The notes: generated by a model from the letters alone, not told the origin. A stretch of 64,000 nt of DNA from Luzula sylvatica (GCA_946800325.1 OX326957.1:27933054-27997053), one strand, 5' to 3'. Counted from the first letter of the stretch, positions 23,067 to 36,849 are shown. Translations and numbers: made by a program.

Positions 23067-23873
23067 AGAAGGATGATGATATTGACGGGAAAAATGGTTA
23101 CTAGATACAAAAAAATTCCATAAAGTAAATTACCATATCAAGTTGAAATTTTGTGTTTCAAATATAAGTATTTCATGTCAATATCACTACCCAATTAGTA
23201 TACTTTGAATAAAATTGACAGAACAAAAGCATTCTTATACACCTCTCTTTCCCCATATGAGCCTTCAGAGAAGAAAATTCTTTCTATTAACTATGAATAG
23301 TGGTCGCAACATTGAATTTGAAGAGGTTAGTAAGGGAGTAATTAATGTGGATTTGTTTGTACATGTCAATCGAAGTCCCAAAACCTCATTCAAACCCTAT
23401 AAAATAATTGAACTGGTTGAGAAAAAGAACTTTTCTGGTTTGCTCAGTCTATAAAATATTTTATATTTCTCATAGAATGAGCAATTTCATATATATACCT
23501 TCAAATATTTTACGAGTATATCAGAGCATATAACCATATTTTACGAGTTATTCGAATATGATTTAGTGATAAAAATAACCATCATTTTTTTTTTAATCTT
23601 TGATTGTTATTCTCAAAAATTAGCCAAGAAGTACATTGTGTCGTGTTGACCTGCACACACATAATATTTAATTTCAAGTTGTCATGGATCTGATATGAAC
23701 TATTTCAAAGAAAAAGAAAAAAAAAACAACGAACAAAAGATTAAAATAAAAGAAGGTGGATGGATCAAAGAAATAATAGAATAAAATACGAGAAGAGTAA
23801 GAGAGAAGAAAGAGCAAAGAAAATGAATCCGTCCACACCTATGAAATATCCAAGGAAAAAACCAACTTCTATT

Positions 23874-24106
23874 ACGCGCTTGAAATCACCAAGTTACACG
23901 CATCTAATAAAATTCCAAATTAAATTCTTAAATACATTCATTATTCATTGATTGCATTTTATATATGGGGTTGCGTGTTGTGTTTGGGGGTAAATATAGC
24001 AGGGTGTTTATTTTCCAATAAATATAAACAATGAATAATGAATGCATTTCAGAATTTAATTTGGAATTTTATTAGGTGCGTGCAACTCGGTTGATTTCAA
24101 GCGCGT
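23874..24106. repeat. Foldback element upstream of gene A'
   Basis: The same inverted repeat as at 1877-2109, carried along by the segmental duplication. Here it lies about 120 bp before the A' start codon, because copy 2 has about 40 extra bases between hairpin and gene. Confidence 0.8.
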
Positions 24107-24225
24107 GGTGCGTATCGCCACTGGAAATGCGAGAGAGAAAAAACAAAGATCAATTCCTAACCCTTTCCAATTTCTTTCAAAAAAGAAGAAGAAGAAGAAA
24201 GTGAAAATTAAAATTAAAAAGAAAG

Positions 24226-26584
24226 ATGGATCCGCCAATTGCACCTCCAAAAAAATCAGTGCCTCCTCCGCCTCCTCCTGGCAAGGGCATGTTGATAAGT
24301 AGAAAATCAGGCAAATTGAATAGATCGAATCAAATCGGTACTTTGTATAATCTTCTCAGGAATAAATTAGAAGGAACTGGTACCGGGTCGTCGAACAAAA
24401 AATCAATTTCCAGAATGTCTTCAGTTGGTACTAGCAGTGGGGGGAAGGGTAGTTTCTCTGATGCCCTTCTCGAGATGGCGAATAAGTATGTACCGATCTT
24501 TTCACATTTTTTTTGGTTTGCTTAGGGAACAGTCTAATAACCCGAGCCCCAAAAATAACTCAATCTTTAATCGGTAATAATAAATTTCTAATTGAATTTC
24601 CAAACAATGTTTTAGATCGAAGTACATTCTGGAAATCAAAGAGGATTATGAGAATCATAAATCTTCAATTATAGAGATCAAATCAGCAATCCTAGCTTTC
24701 AAAACTACAAACATGATCGAGCTGCTCAAGTTCCATCAGCATGTTGAAGACCATCTCCGGTGCTTGAGGGATCAAATACCGGTACGTTCAAATAATGATA
24801 ATTTTGAACCTCCTATATTTTTTTCTTTTTCGTGCTTCACCACTAAAAAGTTGTTGGTAAACTATGAGGTTATTCTTTTTTTGTTTAAATTGATAAATTC
24901 AATGATAAATTAATCTAGATCATTCAAACTAAAATGATATTGGCACATTCAAAATGAAAGTTTTTTCTTAAAATGAATGATAAAGATTTCATATTTAGTC
25001 GAACATTAATTGATAAATACACGTGAACCTTACCTTAAATACTAATCAACTGATAATTACTCGTACCTTTTCAAAAATTATGTACCATAAAAAAAAGGTA
25101 TACCATAGAACTCTACTAAATACGAATTATATGGTATACTTTGTTTTTTGTTTAACTTCAATGCCCATTTATATTTTATTTAACCTATCAATCGTCTACT
25201 AATATAAGATTGCATACTTATTTCCATAAGCAGGTATTGCGAAAATTTGAAAATTTTCCATTTCAAAAACTTGAGATGTTAAGAATGTCTGCTGGAAATT
25301 ACCTACATTTGGATGGAGTAGTCTCTACTCTCAAGGGATGGCGATTCGCCCCTATAACTCAAATTCCCCTTCTGGATCAACTCGACAAGATTGAAAATTA
25401 TTTCAATAAGGTTCGTATAAGCGAATCTAAGATACTTGCTAATGCCTCTTAATTTGACATGATTTGAGTCAGTGGTTGTGTGATGGGGGTAATCTTGAAG
25501 TTAGATCTGTGAAAATAGATGTTGATCATGCATAACACAGATCTTAATAACATCTAAAGTTAAAAAAAAATCCTAACTACCATTATTCAAAACTTATTTG
25601 ATTATTTTAGCCGCACTAAATGACCTAAATTTGACTAGTTAATTAGATAATGAGTAAACCATTTTCATTATGTAGGTGATATATAAATTTGCATATATCA
25701 TAAGATTCGTAACGACCACATACAACATGAAATTTTATGTCTTGGTTCGAATCCATAACTTCTCATGAGGTTTGAATTGATATAAAAAAATTCATTGTGC
25801 ATATATGTGTTCCATATACTATTATGTACATTATATACCATAGAAATCAAGTACGATATTTGGTGGGGTTAATTATTGATTGTTATTGAACCTCGTGAAA
25901 AATAACTAGTGAAAAATTGGCAGAGAATAATAGGTATTTATGATTATGATAAATTTTACACTTTTTGGCAATACTGCAGATTGAAAAAAAGGTGATTGTT
26001 GAAATAGAGAGCAACAAAGAAACAGATATCAAGAATTACAGGAGTCAAAACATCACCTTCGATTATACGATTCTTACGAGGCTAAAAGAGGCCATGGTTG
26101 ATCTTTCATCTAGTTGCATTGAAATGGCTCTCAAGGTACATCTCAATTGAGCAATATCATGTAAGATTGACTTAAAAAATTAGAGTGGTGATATGATCTT
26201 GAATTATTGAATGATTTTAATATATGCGTATTTTAAAATCATTCAATAATTCAAGAATAATATTACTATTATTTTAATATACTGAGTGCATTTTTTAAAA
26301 TTTATTGGATATCTTAGTCGAGTGATTTCAAGACATGTACCTCAGGATTGGTGATATATACTGACATACTTGTATATTATACTTGGAAATTAAATAATTT
26401 ATAGGTGAGCAAGGAAGCAAAGGAAGCTGGTAAGGCAGTTAAACTAGGAAGAGTTTATTCGAATCTCTTGTGGAGGGTATTCCAAATCGCATATCGAGTT
26501 TATAAATTTGCTGGTGGACAAGATGATCGTGCAGACCGATTAACAAGTGAACTTGCAACTGAAATTCAAACTTACTTGAATTGA
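24226..26584 (+). CDS. At4g04980-like proline-rich protein, gene A'
   Basis: Five exons (24226-24485, 24616-24781, 25234-25410, 25980-26135, 26405-26584) have exactly the lengths of gene A's and give 312 residues. Differences from A are few: LLEMANK for LVEMANK, SAILAF for SEILAF, VEDHL for VENHL and DDRADRL for DDRGDRL. The frame is intact, so both copies could be expressed. The sequence before the start codon has about 40 extra bases relative to A. The gene ends about 310 bp before the MULE insertion, which may alter its 3' environment. Family role unknown. Confidence 0.85.
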
Positions 26585-26882
26585 TAATTGATATATTTAG
26601 ATAGCTTGTTGTAAATTAAAAGTTAGTTTACTTGTTTCCTTGTTGGTTTAGCAAAAAAAAAAAAATCTTTTTGTAAAGTTTTTATATTTCTTGTAAATTT
26701 GAAAGGATCGTTACTTGTAACTGTCACGCCCCGAATTCGGAATGCAACCATGTTATACCCTTAACCTAAATTAGGGATATAATGTGCGTTAAATGATACA
26801 ATAACAAAAGTACTTCGATGAAAGTGCGTAGTCCTTTGACGTGATGCTTGAACAATGACTTTATGCTGGGCCAAAACAAATA

Positions 26883-26891
26883 AAATGAAAT
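26883..26891. repeat. MULE target-site duplication, left
   Basis: aaatgaaat, identical to 37020-37028. The unoccupied site in segmental copy 1 (4830-4838) has the sequence once. Confidence 0.95.
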
Positions 26892-27040
26892 GGAAAATGT
26901 TTGTCCTCCCCCTCCCATCCCCCCGGGTTATCGATGCGCTGGCAACGTGTTAACCCATGGCCGCGTGTCAACTCCTCAGCCCGTATTTGCGATGGTGTTA
27001 ACCCTAATGGATTGTTAATCCTTACGCGACATTACGTCCT
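26892..27040. repeat. MULE degenerate terminal repeat, left
   Basis: Starts ggaaaatgtttgtcctcccc. It contains blocks gatgcgctgg, gatggtgttaaccctaat and gttaatcctt, which recur inverted at the right end with substitutions and length differences between blocks. Confidence 0.7.
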
Positions 27041-27241
27041 CTCAACGGGGCGCCCGAGGTTACGTACACCTGCACCGGCACGATCGAGGACAAAACTGTC
27101 ACCTGTTAATCCATGGGGGTCGCTGCGTCACTTCACCATCTAATCAGCTCCCTGCCTATCCTTACACTTGCTTTCTCTCTCACATGGCCAAATTCAAATT
27201 CAAATTCTTCCCAAATTCAAATCCTAACACCAGCAACAACA

Positions 27242-30063
27242 ATGGACGATTCAACTGTTTTCGACGGGGGGCAACAAGAATGTGAGGATGCTGACTTCAA
27301 TTTTAACGAAGAACTGTCTCAAGAACCTCGTATCGGCATGAAGTTTGCTAGCCGAGACGAAGCTTTTAAGTTCTACTTGTCCTACTCTTCCCTCGAAGGT
27401 TTCGGAGTTGTTAGAAGATCTAATCACAATTTTTATGGCCAGCCATCAGATGCCACTTTTTCTTGTAGCAAGGGCAAGAAACCTCTCTCCGAATCGAACC
27501 GTGAAGCATTCAGGAAGAGAAGGAAGACTTACGAAGGTACGAAACTGTTAGAGCTGTAAAATGGGGTTTTAGTACATTTTTGGGACCAGCAGGCGTCAAA
27601 CCATAAATTTATGTTAATACATTCAGGCCATTGTTATTTACATTGCATAACTCGCCCGTTAACTACTGTCAAAAACCCCCCCGTTAATCGTTAATCGTTG
27701 TCCTTGTTAATCGTTAATCGTTGTCAATGTTAGTTTGAACTATTCACAATATCTTAGGTACCTACTGTTAATTAATTAATATCTTAGGTACCTCCTGTTA
27801 ATTTAATGATTAATTTCTGTCATCGTTAACAGTTGTTAATTAATACTCCCCTTGTTAATTAATAATCCCCTTGTTAATTACTGCCAATATGTTAGGTACC
27901 TCCTGCCAGGCAAAGATTGTAGTTAAGGATTACCTCTTGAATGGAGAGTGGGAGATAACATATGTCGAACTTGCTCACAACCACGATCTTCGGCCTGATG
28001 CAGTCAGATATATGCGATGTCACCGCACTATACCACAATTTGTTAAAAAACAAATCGAAATAAACGATGATGCCGGAATCCCTCAACACCGTTCATTCCA
28101 TTCAATGTTTAATCAAGCGGGGGGATTCGACAATTGCCAATTCACCGAAAGAGATATGCGAAACCACATCCATTCGAGACGTGCTTTAAAGCTAGCTGAT
28201 GGCGATGCCAATGCGCTGGTCCGTTATTTTAGGGATAGACAGAAGCAATGCTCGAATTTCTATTATCTCTGTGATATCGATGACGACGGACGTCTTCGCA
28301 ATGTTTTCTGGTCAGATGGTCGCAGCAGAGCGTCATATAGATATTTCGGAGATGTAATTACCTTCGACACAACTTATCTGACCAACAAGTACGTATTTTT
28401 TCAAGGGTTTATATTTTTTTCATACAAATTCATAACAATTTACGCTGACTTATGTGAGGGCTATCGATAACCATATTAGGTACGACATGCCATTTGCCCC
28501 TTTTGTCGGTGTTAATCATCACGGCCAGTCCATCCTACTAGCATGTGCTCTCCTAGCGGATGAATGCACATCCACTTACGAATGGTTATTCAATACGTTC
28601 TTGGTATGCATGAATGGAGTATCACCTACGGGCATCATAACCGACCAGTGCGCCGCTATTTGTTCTGCAGTTAATACGGTGTTCCCTAGCGCGAGACACA
28701 GATTATGCCTCTGGCACATAATGAAGAAGGTGCCGAACAAGGCCGGATCTGGCATGAATCGAGATGCTTTCATTTCTAAGGTATTACCACCAAGCTTAAC
28801 AATATACCTTTTTTCCGACAAAAATGATGATATGTAAATTTAGGTCTGTCAATTGGTCTACGACACAACCGATGCTAATCTTTTCGAGGAGGGCTGGACG
28901 CAGTTAATTGCTGACGAGACAAGCGACTTCACACTAAACTGGTTGGAGCGCATGTATTCTATACGCACTCAGTGGGTACCCCTATATGTTCGGAAATATT
29001 TCTGGGCAGGAATGTCGACTACTCAGAGGAGCGAGTCGATGAATTCCTTTTTCGATGGGTACGTCAATTCATCCACCTCATTGCGCTCTTTCGTCGAGAA
29101 GTACGAACTAGCGCTGCAAGCGAAGTGGGAGAAGGAACGCCTCGAGGATTTCCGCTGTTCTGACCGATCACCGATTCTAGTTTCGGTCTTGCCTTTCGAA
29201 AGACAATTCTGTCTTCTATATACGCACCGGTCATTCTACCAATTCCAAGACGAGGTAAAAGCTCTCATGTCGTGCCACTCGCAATTTGTTTCTTCTGATG
29301 ACGACGTCCAGGCTTATACGGTGTCTTCTGCATCTACGAAGAAAACCTTCGAAGTTAAGTACCGCATCAGCAACAACATGTACCACTGTCAATGCTTGCT
29401 TTTCCAATTCAAGGGATTCATTTGTAGGCACGGTTTAGCCATATACCGGCACAATGGAGTACATGAAATCCCCAAGTGTTACGTTCTGCCTCGTTGGCAG
29501 AAGGACTACATTAGGAACCACACTAGGTCTCATACATATGACCCCCACATAAACCGCAACCTCATCAACTATGATGCAGTTTACAGCCGAGCACATTCAT
29601 ACATGCTCGACATGATAGAATGCACATATCGAGACCCCAAATCTGCAGAAAAACTCTTGAAATGGTTTGAGGACATGGCGGTGAGTTTGTCAGGGGACAC
29701 CGACGTGTTAACCCAAGAATTGGAAGAAGGGGAAAGGTCCCAAGACCTCCACATTAATGTCTCAAACCCTAAAAAGGTCAAGCGTCTTGGACGACCAAGG
29801 TCCACTCGATATAAATCAAGAGTCGAAATCGCATCATCGAAAAAGAAGATGACCACGTCAACATATGATGCTAAAGCCAATACTAATGAGGTACCATATT
29901 TAATCCTTAACAACATTATACGCAATCAGGCAACTTTATGTTCATTTTTTCTGAATGTCAGGATTGCACAACGGACGAATGCGAAAACATGAGCAACACA
30001 GATTTGCTTATGCGCTATTCGATGTACGGTCCTTGGTTCTCAAATCCAAACAACGCTACGTAA
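27242..30063 (+). CDS. MULE transposase (FAR1-MULE-SWIM)
   Basis: Five exons (27242-27536, 27896-28388, 28480-28780, 28844-29890, 29962-30063) splice to 745 residues without stops. An N-terminal FAR1/WRKY-GCM1-type DNA-binding domain (FASRDEAFKFYLSYS, a Cys-Cys pair and LAHNHDLRPD) would recognise the element ends. The MULE DDE domain follows, with VITFDTTYLTNKY and GIITDQCAAI supplying the first two Asp and RHRLCLWHIMKKVP between them and the expected Glu. A SWIM zinc finger (CQC and CRH) lies near the C-terminus. Length and domain order match MuDR/FAR1-type transposases. It catalyses cut-and-paste DNA transposition in the nucleus. An upstream in-frame ATG at 27113 exists, but the sequence between looks non-conserved. 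The C-terminal exon is the least certain. Confidence 0.9.
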
Positions 30064-31374
30064 GACGAATATCCGGATCTTTTCGTTTTACCAATGTCCT
30101 GTAATGTTTTCCTTTTTTTTTTTATGGTTGTTCGTCCTTATTTTGTTCATCCTTATTTTGTATGGGCGGTAACATAACCATTTGCTGTCCTTGTGTTCAT
30201 CCTTATTTTGGGATTTTATTCCAGTAATTAACCCCTAAAGATTCGATATTTGTTTAGAATGAAAAACCATAACCATTTGCTGTCCTTGTGTTCATCCTTA
30301 TTTTGGGCTTTTATTCCAGTAATTAACCCCTAAAGATTCGATATTTGTTTAGAATGAACTACCATAAATATTTGTTCGTCCTTATTTTGTTCATCCTTAT
30401 TTTGTATGGGCGTTAACATAACATAACCATCCGCTGTCCTTGTGTTCATGCTTATTTTGGGATTTTATTCCAGTAATTAACCCCTAAAGATTCGATATTT
30501 GTTTAGAATGAACTACCATAAATAAGGGAATTTATCCCAGTACTTTACGCCAATAACGTCTTCATTGGTTTGTATTCAACACCTCCGTTTTTCAAGGGAA
30601 ATATAATAAACAAAAACCAGTTGGGCCAAGCCATTTTACATTATTTTTGGGCCAAGTCCTAAGACCGTCAACCCCAACATATTTTTGGGCCAAGTCCTAA
30701 GACCGCCAAGCCCAGAGAGCCTCACCCCCAATATTTCTTTCGCAGAAATAACATAGAAGGGTGTTCTTCCTCACAGCACCAATTAACCCCACAAAATTCA
30801 TTAATTTTTTTGAATGAACACCCAGGGTTAAATGACATTTGAGGGTGTTCATCCTCACAGCACCTAACACATTTTGTATTTTCCTTACTACTGGGTCCCG
30901 CTATGAGCCAAAAAACTACAACTAAGGGAATTTATAACATTACTTAACGCCACTAACGTTTTTTTTGTTTCTCGGGTTAACACCTTAGGATTATTTTTGG
31001 GCCAAGCCCACAGAGCGTCAATTCCATTTTTTGGGCTAAGTCATTTTATATTTTTTTTGGGCCAAGCCCAAAGAGCGTCAATCCCAATTGTTCATCTGCA
31101 GTCGCGTCCGTTCACTGCTATAGCGATCATGATCTGTCTTGTCACTCTTGAATACTTTCCTGGGGGGTGCGTCTTCTCCCCTTCAGTTGCTACTCTTCAC
31201 ACCCAACCGAAACCAAGCCTCTCCACTCACAAGAAGACGCAATAAAAGCTTGCTTCGTTTCGAAAACCGACACCATAAAGCCTCCGTCAGACCTTTCTCT
31301 TTCTCCAAGGCATTATCACCCATCTCCATTGTTAACCTTTCTCTCTAAACCCCAACCAAAACCACTGTTCATCC
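30064..31374. repeat. MULE inter-gene spacer with tandem repeats
   Basis: No gene seen. Three copies of a unit of about 95-150 bp containing gctgtccttgtgttcat, ttattccagtaattaaccc and gattcgatatttgtttag lie at about 30174-30530. Further on, ttttgggccaagccca and agagcgtcaatccc-type pieces repeat (30630-31090). The second gene starts soon after, so its promoter should lie here. Confidence 0.8.
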
Positions 31375-34300
31375 ATGGCACCGAAGAGAAAAGCCGGTAA
31401 GAAAGCCTCCAAGGAGACGACGTTCATTGTCAAAACTCGCTGCAACCCTAAGCGCTTCTTAACTTTTTGGACCACGTACTTGGCTCCCAAACTTACCCCG
31501 GCACACCAGGAGGTAATCGAAAGCTGGCCTTTCAGGAATTTCCTAACCCTGCCAAACATAGGGATGCAGAGGGAGTATCTGACTGGCGTGATGTGTTATT
31601 GGAACCCACTCCTATCCTGTTTCGTAGTCAATGGCAAGTACTTGCGCTTTTCTGCACACGACGTCTGCCTTATACTTGGACTCAGAGGAAGGGGGTCTCT
31701 TGTCGACATTTCGCACAGGCGCATGGTAGATTGCTCGATAACCAATAGTTTCTTCGAGAACAATTCCACTCCTGAAGTTGTGGCTATGGAGGAAGTATTA
31801 GAGGAGCAATTGCAAGAATTAACACCCGGCAAACCGAAAGCTACCCCAAAGGAATGGGTCACCATTCTTACCATGTACTTGTTTACGACAGTGCTATTTG
31901 CGATGAGTAATTTTGGTACTCCCCAGCAGTTCTGGGAGTATGCACAAAATGTTGATTCGCTCTGGGATTATGCTTGGGGACAGGCGGTATTCGATTTCAT
32001 GCAGAAATCAATCCCCGATGTCGGCGCTAAAGCTCACAGCTATGCAACCAAGACACTGGCGGCGAATTCGACTCCAACTTTGGTGGGTTGCTCGTTCTCA
32101 TTGCTGGTAAGTGTTTCAGACCCCTCCCCCCTTTGCATGCATGTTAATCCACTTGACATTCCACAATGTCATTCATAATTACAATCGACTGTTAGTAGTA
32201 ATAACACATCATCTAGTCAATTCATCTATTATTTAAATACTACATCTGGTAATTGTTAATTAACTATTCATCTATTCCTCTCAAAGTCCATACTGTCCAT
32301 TCATATATTATTTAAACACTCCATCTAGTCATTCTTATTGCCAGTTCCCTGTTATTAGTGTTAACAGTCCTCTACAAAGTTATTTTCCTCAACTGACTGT
32401 TCATTGTTGCAGGTGTGGTTCTACGAACACACCAAGGCAGAAGCTCTGAGAGTATCAATTGACCGCTACCCACGTTACCGCAACTGGGAGCTGCATACAG
32501 ATGGAACGAAGGAGGGTTTCATGGAAGTTATTTCAACTATCGACCCCTCTAGAATAGACGTCAGCCTCACACCGCGCAACGTGGAAGCGTGGGTTTTTGA
32601 AGCCGACACAGAGAAAGCAAAGGAGTACTTCTTCAGAATAGCACCAGGCGAAACACTTGCCAACGCTTTAGTTCAAACTATGAGCCAAATGTTGTCGGAT
32701 GGCCAAGAAAACCTAATGCACATCCAACAATTCATTGGGAATACACCTCCTCGTCTGGGTCCTTCAATCAACATCCAACGCTCAACTCCTCCTAGTACTG
32801 GTAAGTTCAAATCTCACCACATATATTAAGCGCAAAGACTTGATTCTAAAACTATTTTCAGGAGGGAAAACGCGTAGGAAGGCCCGAGACGTTACCGCAG
32901 GAACCTCAGCCGTACCGGTACTGACGAGGCGTTCGCCACGCATCCGTAATATGAACAATTCCGCAAGTCAAGGTGCTGCGCAGATCGTCTCGGTACCACG
33001 CTGCACTCGCCGCTTGCCTGATCGCGATGATGGTATCACACGCCTCTGTTAATTGTTCAACTATACTATATAATATTGGCTTTGCAACTATATATATAAC
33101 TTAATTGCTCTTAGCAGAAGAACAGCTTTCGCCGGAAGAGGACCAGGAACTGAGGAACGTTAGAATGAAGAAGTTGAAAAGCAAGATCATTGAAGGTGTA
33201 TCCGGTATTTTATTTAAATTACACAAGAATTCAATTTATTTATGTTAGTAATTCTTTTTGGAAAAAACTTATTCAGAGGATACACCATCTGTTGAAGAAA
33301 TTCCTGGTCAGCGCAACCCTAATTCGGGAGGTACTGAAGGCGTCAACCAGATGGAACCCTCTGAAGGAACACAGGATATAGGTAATTTTACAAATCCCCA
33401 GAACAACAATCCACTAAAGCCTAACCGTTTATATAAGCCAAAATTATTATTTCAATGTTAGGAAATGACGGCCGCAGCAGCAGCTATATCCCGGATGAAG
33501 ATCTCCCCGACGTCGATAGCATTATTGCCGCACACAATGCTCTCGCCCAAACTGGCACGCCACTTACCAGTGCTTCTTCACAACCCCCCCTGATTCCAAT
33601 TTGCACGCCGCAAACAACAATGGCCTCCCCTATGCCTCTGACCGTTCGTTCCACCGACGCGTCGTCATCCACCAAGGGTAAACACTGACCTATACAGTAT
33701 ATTTTTTTTGTAATTTTAATCTAATCTTGATTGCAGTACACGGGGCACGCACCGTTGGAAGTGGACAAATTGGTGGATTAACAGCGGACATTGCAAATCG
33801 ATTCGGCAAGCGTTCAACCGATCACCCTATGGAACGGAATTTAATATTACAACCTTACGACATGAACCCCTCTTTTGATTTAGGTAATTTATATATCTCT
33901 GATTCAAAACATATGTCAACAATGAAATTGTCCTTAATTACCAGGTGGATAATTTATCTCTTTTTTAACAGGATTCATGAGGGAGGACAAGAATGAAGTT
34001 GTCCTTGTTGTTAAGAAGAAACCAATTAACAGTCCATTCGATCCGGTTGAGTTGTTGGTTGCCGGAGTGGATTATAATGCTGCTTCGACGGAAGGTTTTA
34101 TGGATGCAGAAATGTCAACCCTTTATCCTAACTGGAATCTAGTACCAGAATACATGCAACGAGTGATATATGGATGGGCGAACAAGGTTATAATCCCTAC
34201 AATGCTAGTTAACCATGAGCTTGGTCGTTTCAACGAGATGGACGTACAAATGCTCTTGCAGGGGAAACACGTAACTGCAAAGGTATGTTTTGACTAATAT

Positions 34301-34982
34301 TTAATATCATTTAAACGATCAAAAATTCATAACTTTTTTCGGTGTTCAGTTACTGGATGTCCTTTTAGGGTTGCTCAGAAAGTGTTATATGGCCCCCACC
34401 AATTCATGGAGTTACGTCAACCCTTCTGTATCAGTAAGTGCCTACTTCCAAACTACTACAGATTTTCACACCATTAATCCTAACAACGATGCCGCACTGC
34501 AGGTGTTAATCCCTAGCATGCTAGCTGAGGAAATAGACGAAGTCAGCGATGGGTGCCTTTCCTTGAAGAAGTCCTTGTCGGAAGTAGAGTTGTGCAGCCA
34601 CCGTTGGCTATTTCTCCCGTTCTGTGTAGGCAAGAATTGGATCCTGGTAGTATTTGATTTCGATGATTGCATGGTTTTTATTTACACCTCGTCAACGAAA
34701 CAAGACCAGTTTGCTGATCGAGTGAAGTGCTTCATTCAAGAATGGAAAGTGTTCTTGGCCGAAAGAATGGATAGGTCTTCCATTAACGACTGGACTGAAA
34801 GGTTTGTTCGTTGCCCCAGAACCGATAAAACGGAGGACAGCGCTTTGTTCCTCGTGAAGTACATTGAAGCCGTAAGCGCTGGCAAGGGGTTAGCATTCGG
34901 GCAGAAAGATATTGATGCTGCAAGGCTTTACGCAGCCTATAATCTAATCTGCCTACCTTGGTATTGCGAAACCTTGGTTTGA
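31375..34982 (+). CDS. MULE-borne Ulp1-like protein (DUF1985/C48 type)
   Basis: Exons 31375-32106, 32413-32800, 32862-33032, 33118-33195, 33277-33381, 33462-33677, 33737-33883, 33972-34282 and 34350-34982 join in frame (926 residues). A possible extra 69-bp intron at 34434-34502 gives 903. The N-terminus is basic, followed by a DUF1985-like domain (FLTLPNIGMQREYLTGVMCYW, VCLILGLRGRG). Basic and low-complexity linkers lead to a C-terminal domain with the C48/Ulp1 SUMO-protease outline: GKNWILVVFDFDD and CPRTDKTEDSALFLVKYIEA. In active enzymes the W is preceded by His and the last motif has a DCG core. Here Asn and Ser stand in those places, so protease activity is unlikely. This gene type accompanies transposase in KAONASHI-like MULEs. 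Its role in transposition is unknown. Confidence 0.8.
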
Positions 34983-36849
34983 AATGGGTTAGTACGGAGT
35001 ATTTGATAAAGGAACAAATTGTTGTCGTAATAATTATGTGAATTGGATTTGTGTGTGTATCTTATTTGCTTATGTTTGGAACTTATTTGCTTATGTTTGA
35101 AACTGATTTGCTTATGTTTGGAACTTTTTTCGAAATTTCATTTTTACTATGTTTTTATTTTGAAAGATGGTTCACAGGGTCTGAGTGTTAAGTATTAATC
35201 CCATTCTTTGTAAAATGTGTCCATTCTTAATCTGAACTAGTTAACAATAGTATCCATTCGAATGCAAAATCTAGTACACAAATAATAATTAACAACTAAA
35301 ATAAAATCCTCAATATAATATTTGACAATACAGATAATTATTGAATATTATAAAACGAACAAGCCAAATTCAATGAATATTATTGAATATTATAAAAAAA
35401 ACAAACCAAATTCAATGAATATTATTAAACGAACAAACCCAAATAAAAAGTAATAAATTGTACCGTTATTAATAATGCATAAATTAAAAAGAAGTTTTTT
35501 GAAAATACCGCTTCACAAATCTGATCACCAGTTCAAATTATTTTTTCTTCGGTTCGTTATACCTATGAAAAACGCTAATACAATTTTAATCATAGCAATT
35601 GACATTGCCTGAAATTACAAAATTGTTAATTCAATGGAAATTATTAACCGAAATTACCAAATAACAAACAATAAACAGTACCATGATTAACAGAAGCAAT
35701 GCTTTAAAAGAAGTTCTTTCAAAATACCCCTTAACAAATATGAACTAAAAAATAATTACCAGTTAACACGTATTAATATATTTACCAGTTAACACCAGTC
35801 TGAACAAAAAAATAACAACATACTTACAAGTTAACACCATGCTCACCTAAAAAATAACAAAATTAAAGGGTTATTGAAAATAACAAAAAAATTCACCACT
35901 TAACACCATGCTCAACTTAAAAATCCAGCACTTAACACACGTCTGACCTTAACAAATATCAATACATTTACCAGTTAACACCATTCTGAACAAACAAATA
36001 ACAACATACTTACAAGTTAACACCATGCTCATCTAAAAAAATAACAAAATTAAAGGGTTATTGAAAATAACAAAAAAATTCACCACTTAACACCATGCTC
36101 AACTTAAAAATTCAGCACTTAACACATGTCTCAAAAATAAAAAACACCCCTGAACACGAATTACCAATAATGATTGAAATAAGGGGATTAATTTGATAAA
36201 TCAGCGTTTCATGTTTACAAACTATTTCATCCTACCAAAATTCTTTCCAAATCGAAATACAACTAAAAATCCAACAAACTGCTCGTTTAATTTAAGGGGA
36301 TTAATTTGAAATATTAAAATAATATTTCAATTCGAAACGGGTAAGCGTAAATAACCCTTTGAAAAACAGTGAACATTGAAAATCCAAATACCAAATAAGG
36401 GGATTAATTCAAATTATTTAAACAACGCTTAAATTCTAGACTGGTAAGCATAAAAAACAAATTAAATACCAGTGAAATTCAAATATCAGTGTTTAAATTC
36501 GGTGTGTTAATTGAAAAAGGAAACAAAAATTACATAACAAAGAACAATTGCATCTCCAAATCTAATTGTGACCAGAATAACAAGAAAAATTAACCAAAAA
36601 AATAACCGCTGAAATGGCTCAGCAAAAAGAATAAGAAAATGAAATGAAATTTTTTTGAATTTGATCTATGTCTTATATATGGACGAAGCGAAATAATTTG
36701 AATTTCATGTAAATCAATTTCCCCCCCAACGGTGGTAACTGTTAAATGCCAACCACCGCCATTAATGCAATTAATGGCGCCCTATCGAGCTAGCAGTTAA
36801 CATCGGGGCGATGATTGCTTGTCCGATCGGAGCACAGTACAAGCTTTTC
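34983..36849. repeat. MULE 3' subterminal AT-rich region with repeats
   Basis: No gene seen. A unit of about 190 bp with ttaccagttaacacca, aacaacatacttacaagtta and caccacttaacaccatgctc is present twice (about 35770-35950 and 35967-36130). A second motif, aaggggattaatttg, recurs three times between 36180 and 36400. Subterminal repeats of this sort often bind transposase in MULEs, but that is inference here. Confidence 0.7.

Noticed and set aside
27113..27241. Upstream in-frame ATG for the MULE transposase
   Set aside because: The 43 extra residues look unlike the family and lie close to the terminal repeat. The ATG at 27242 starts the acidic leader typical before the FAR1 domain.
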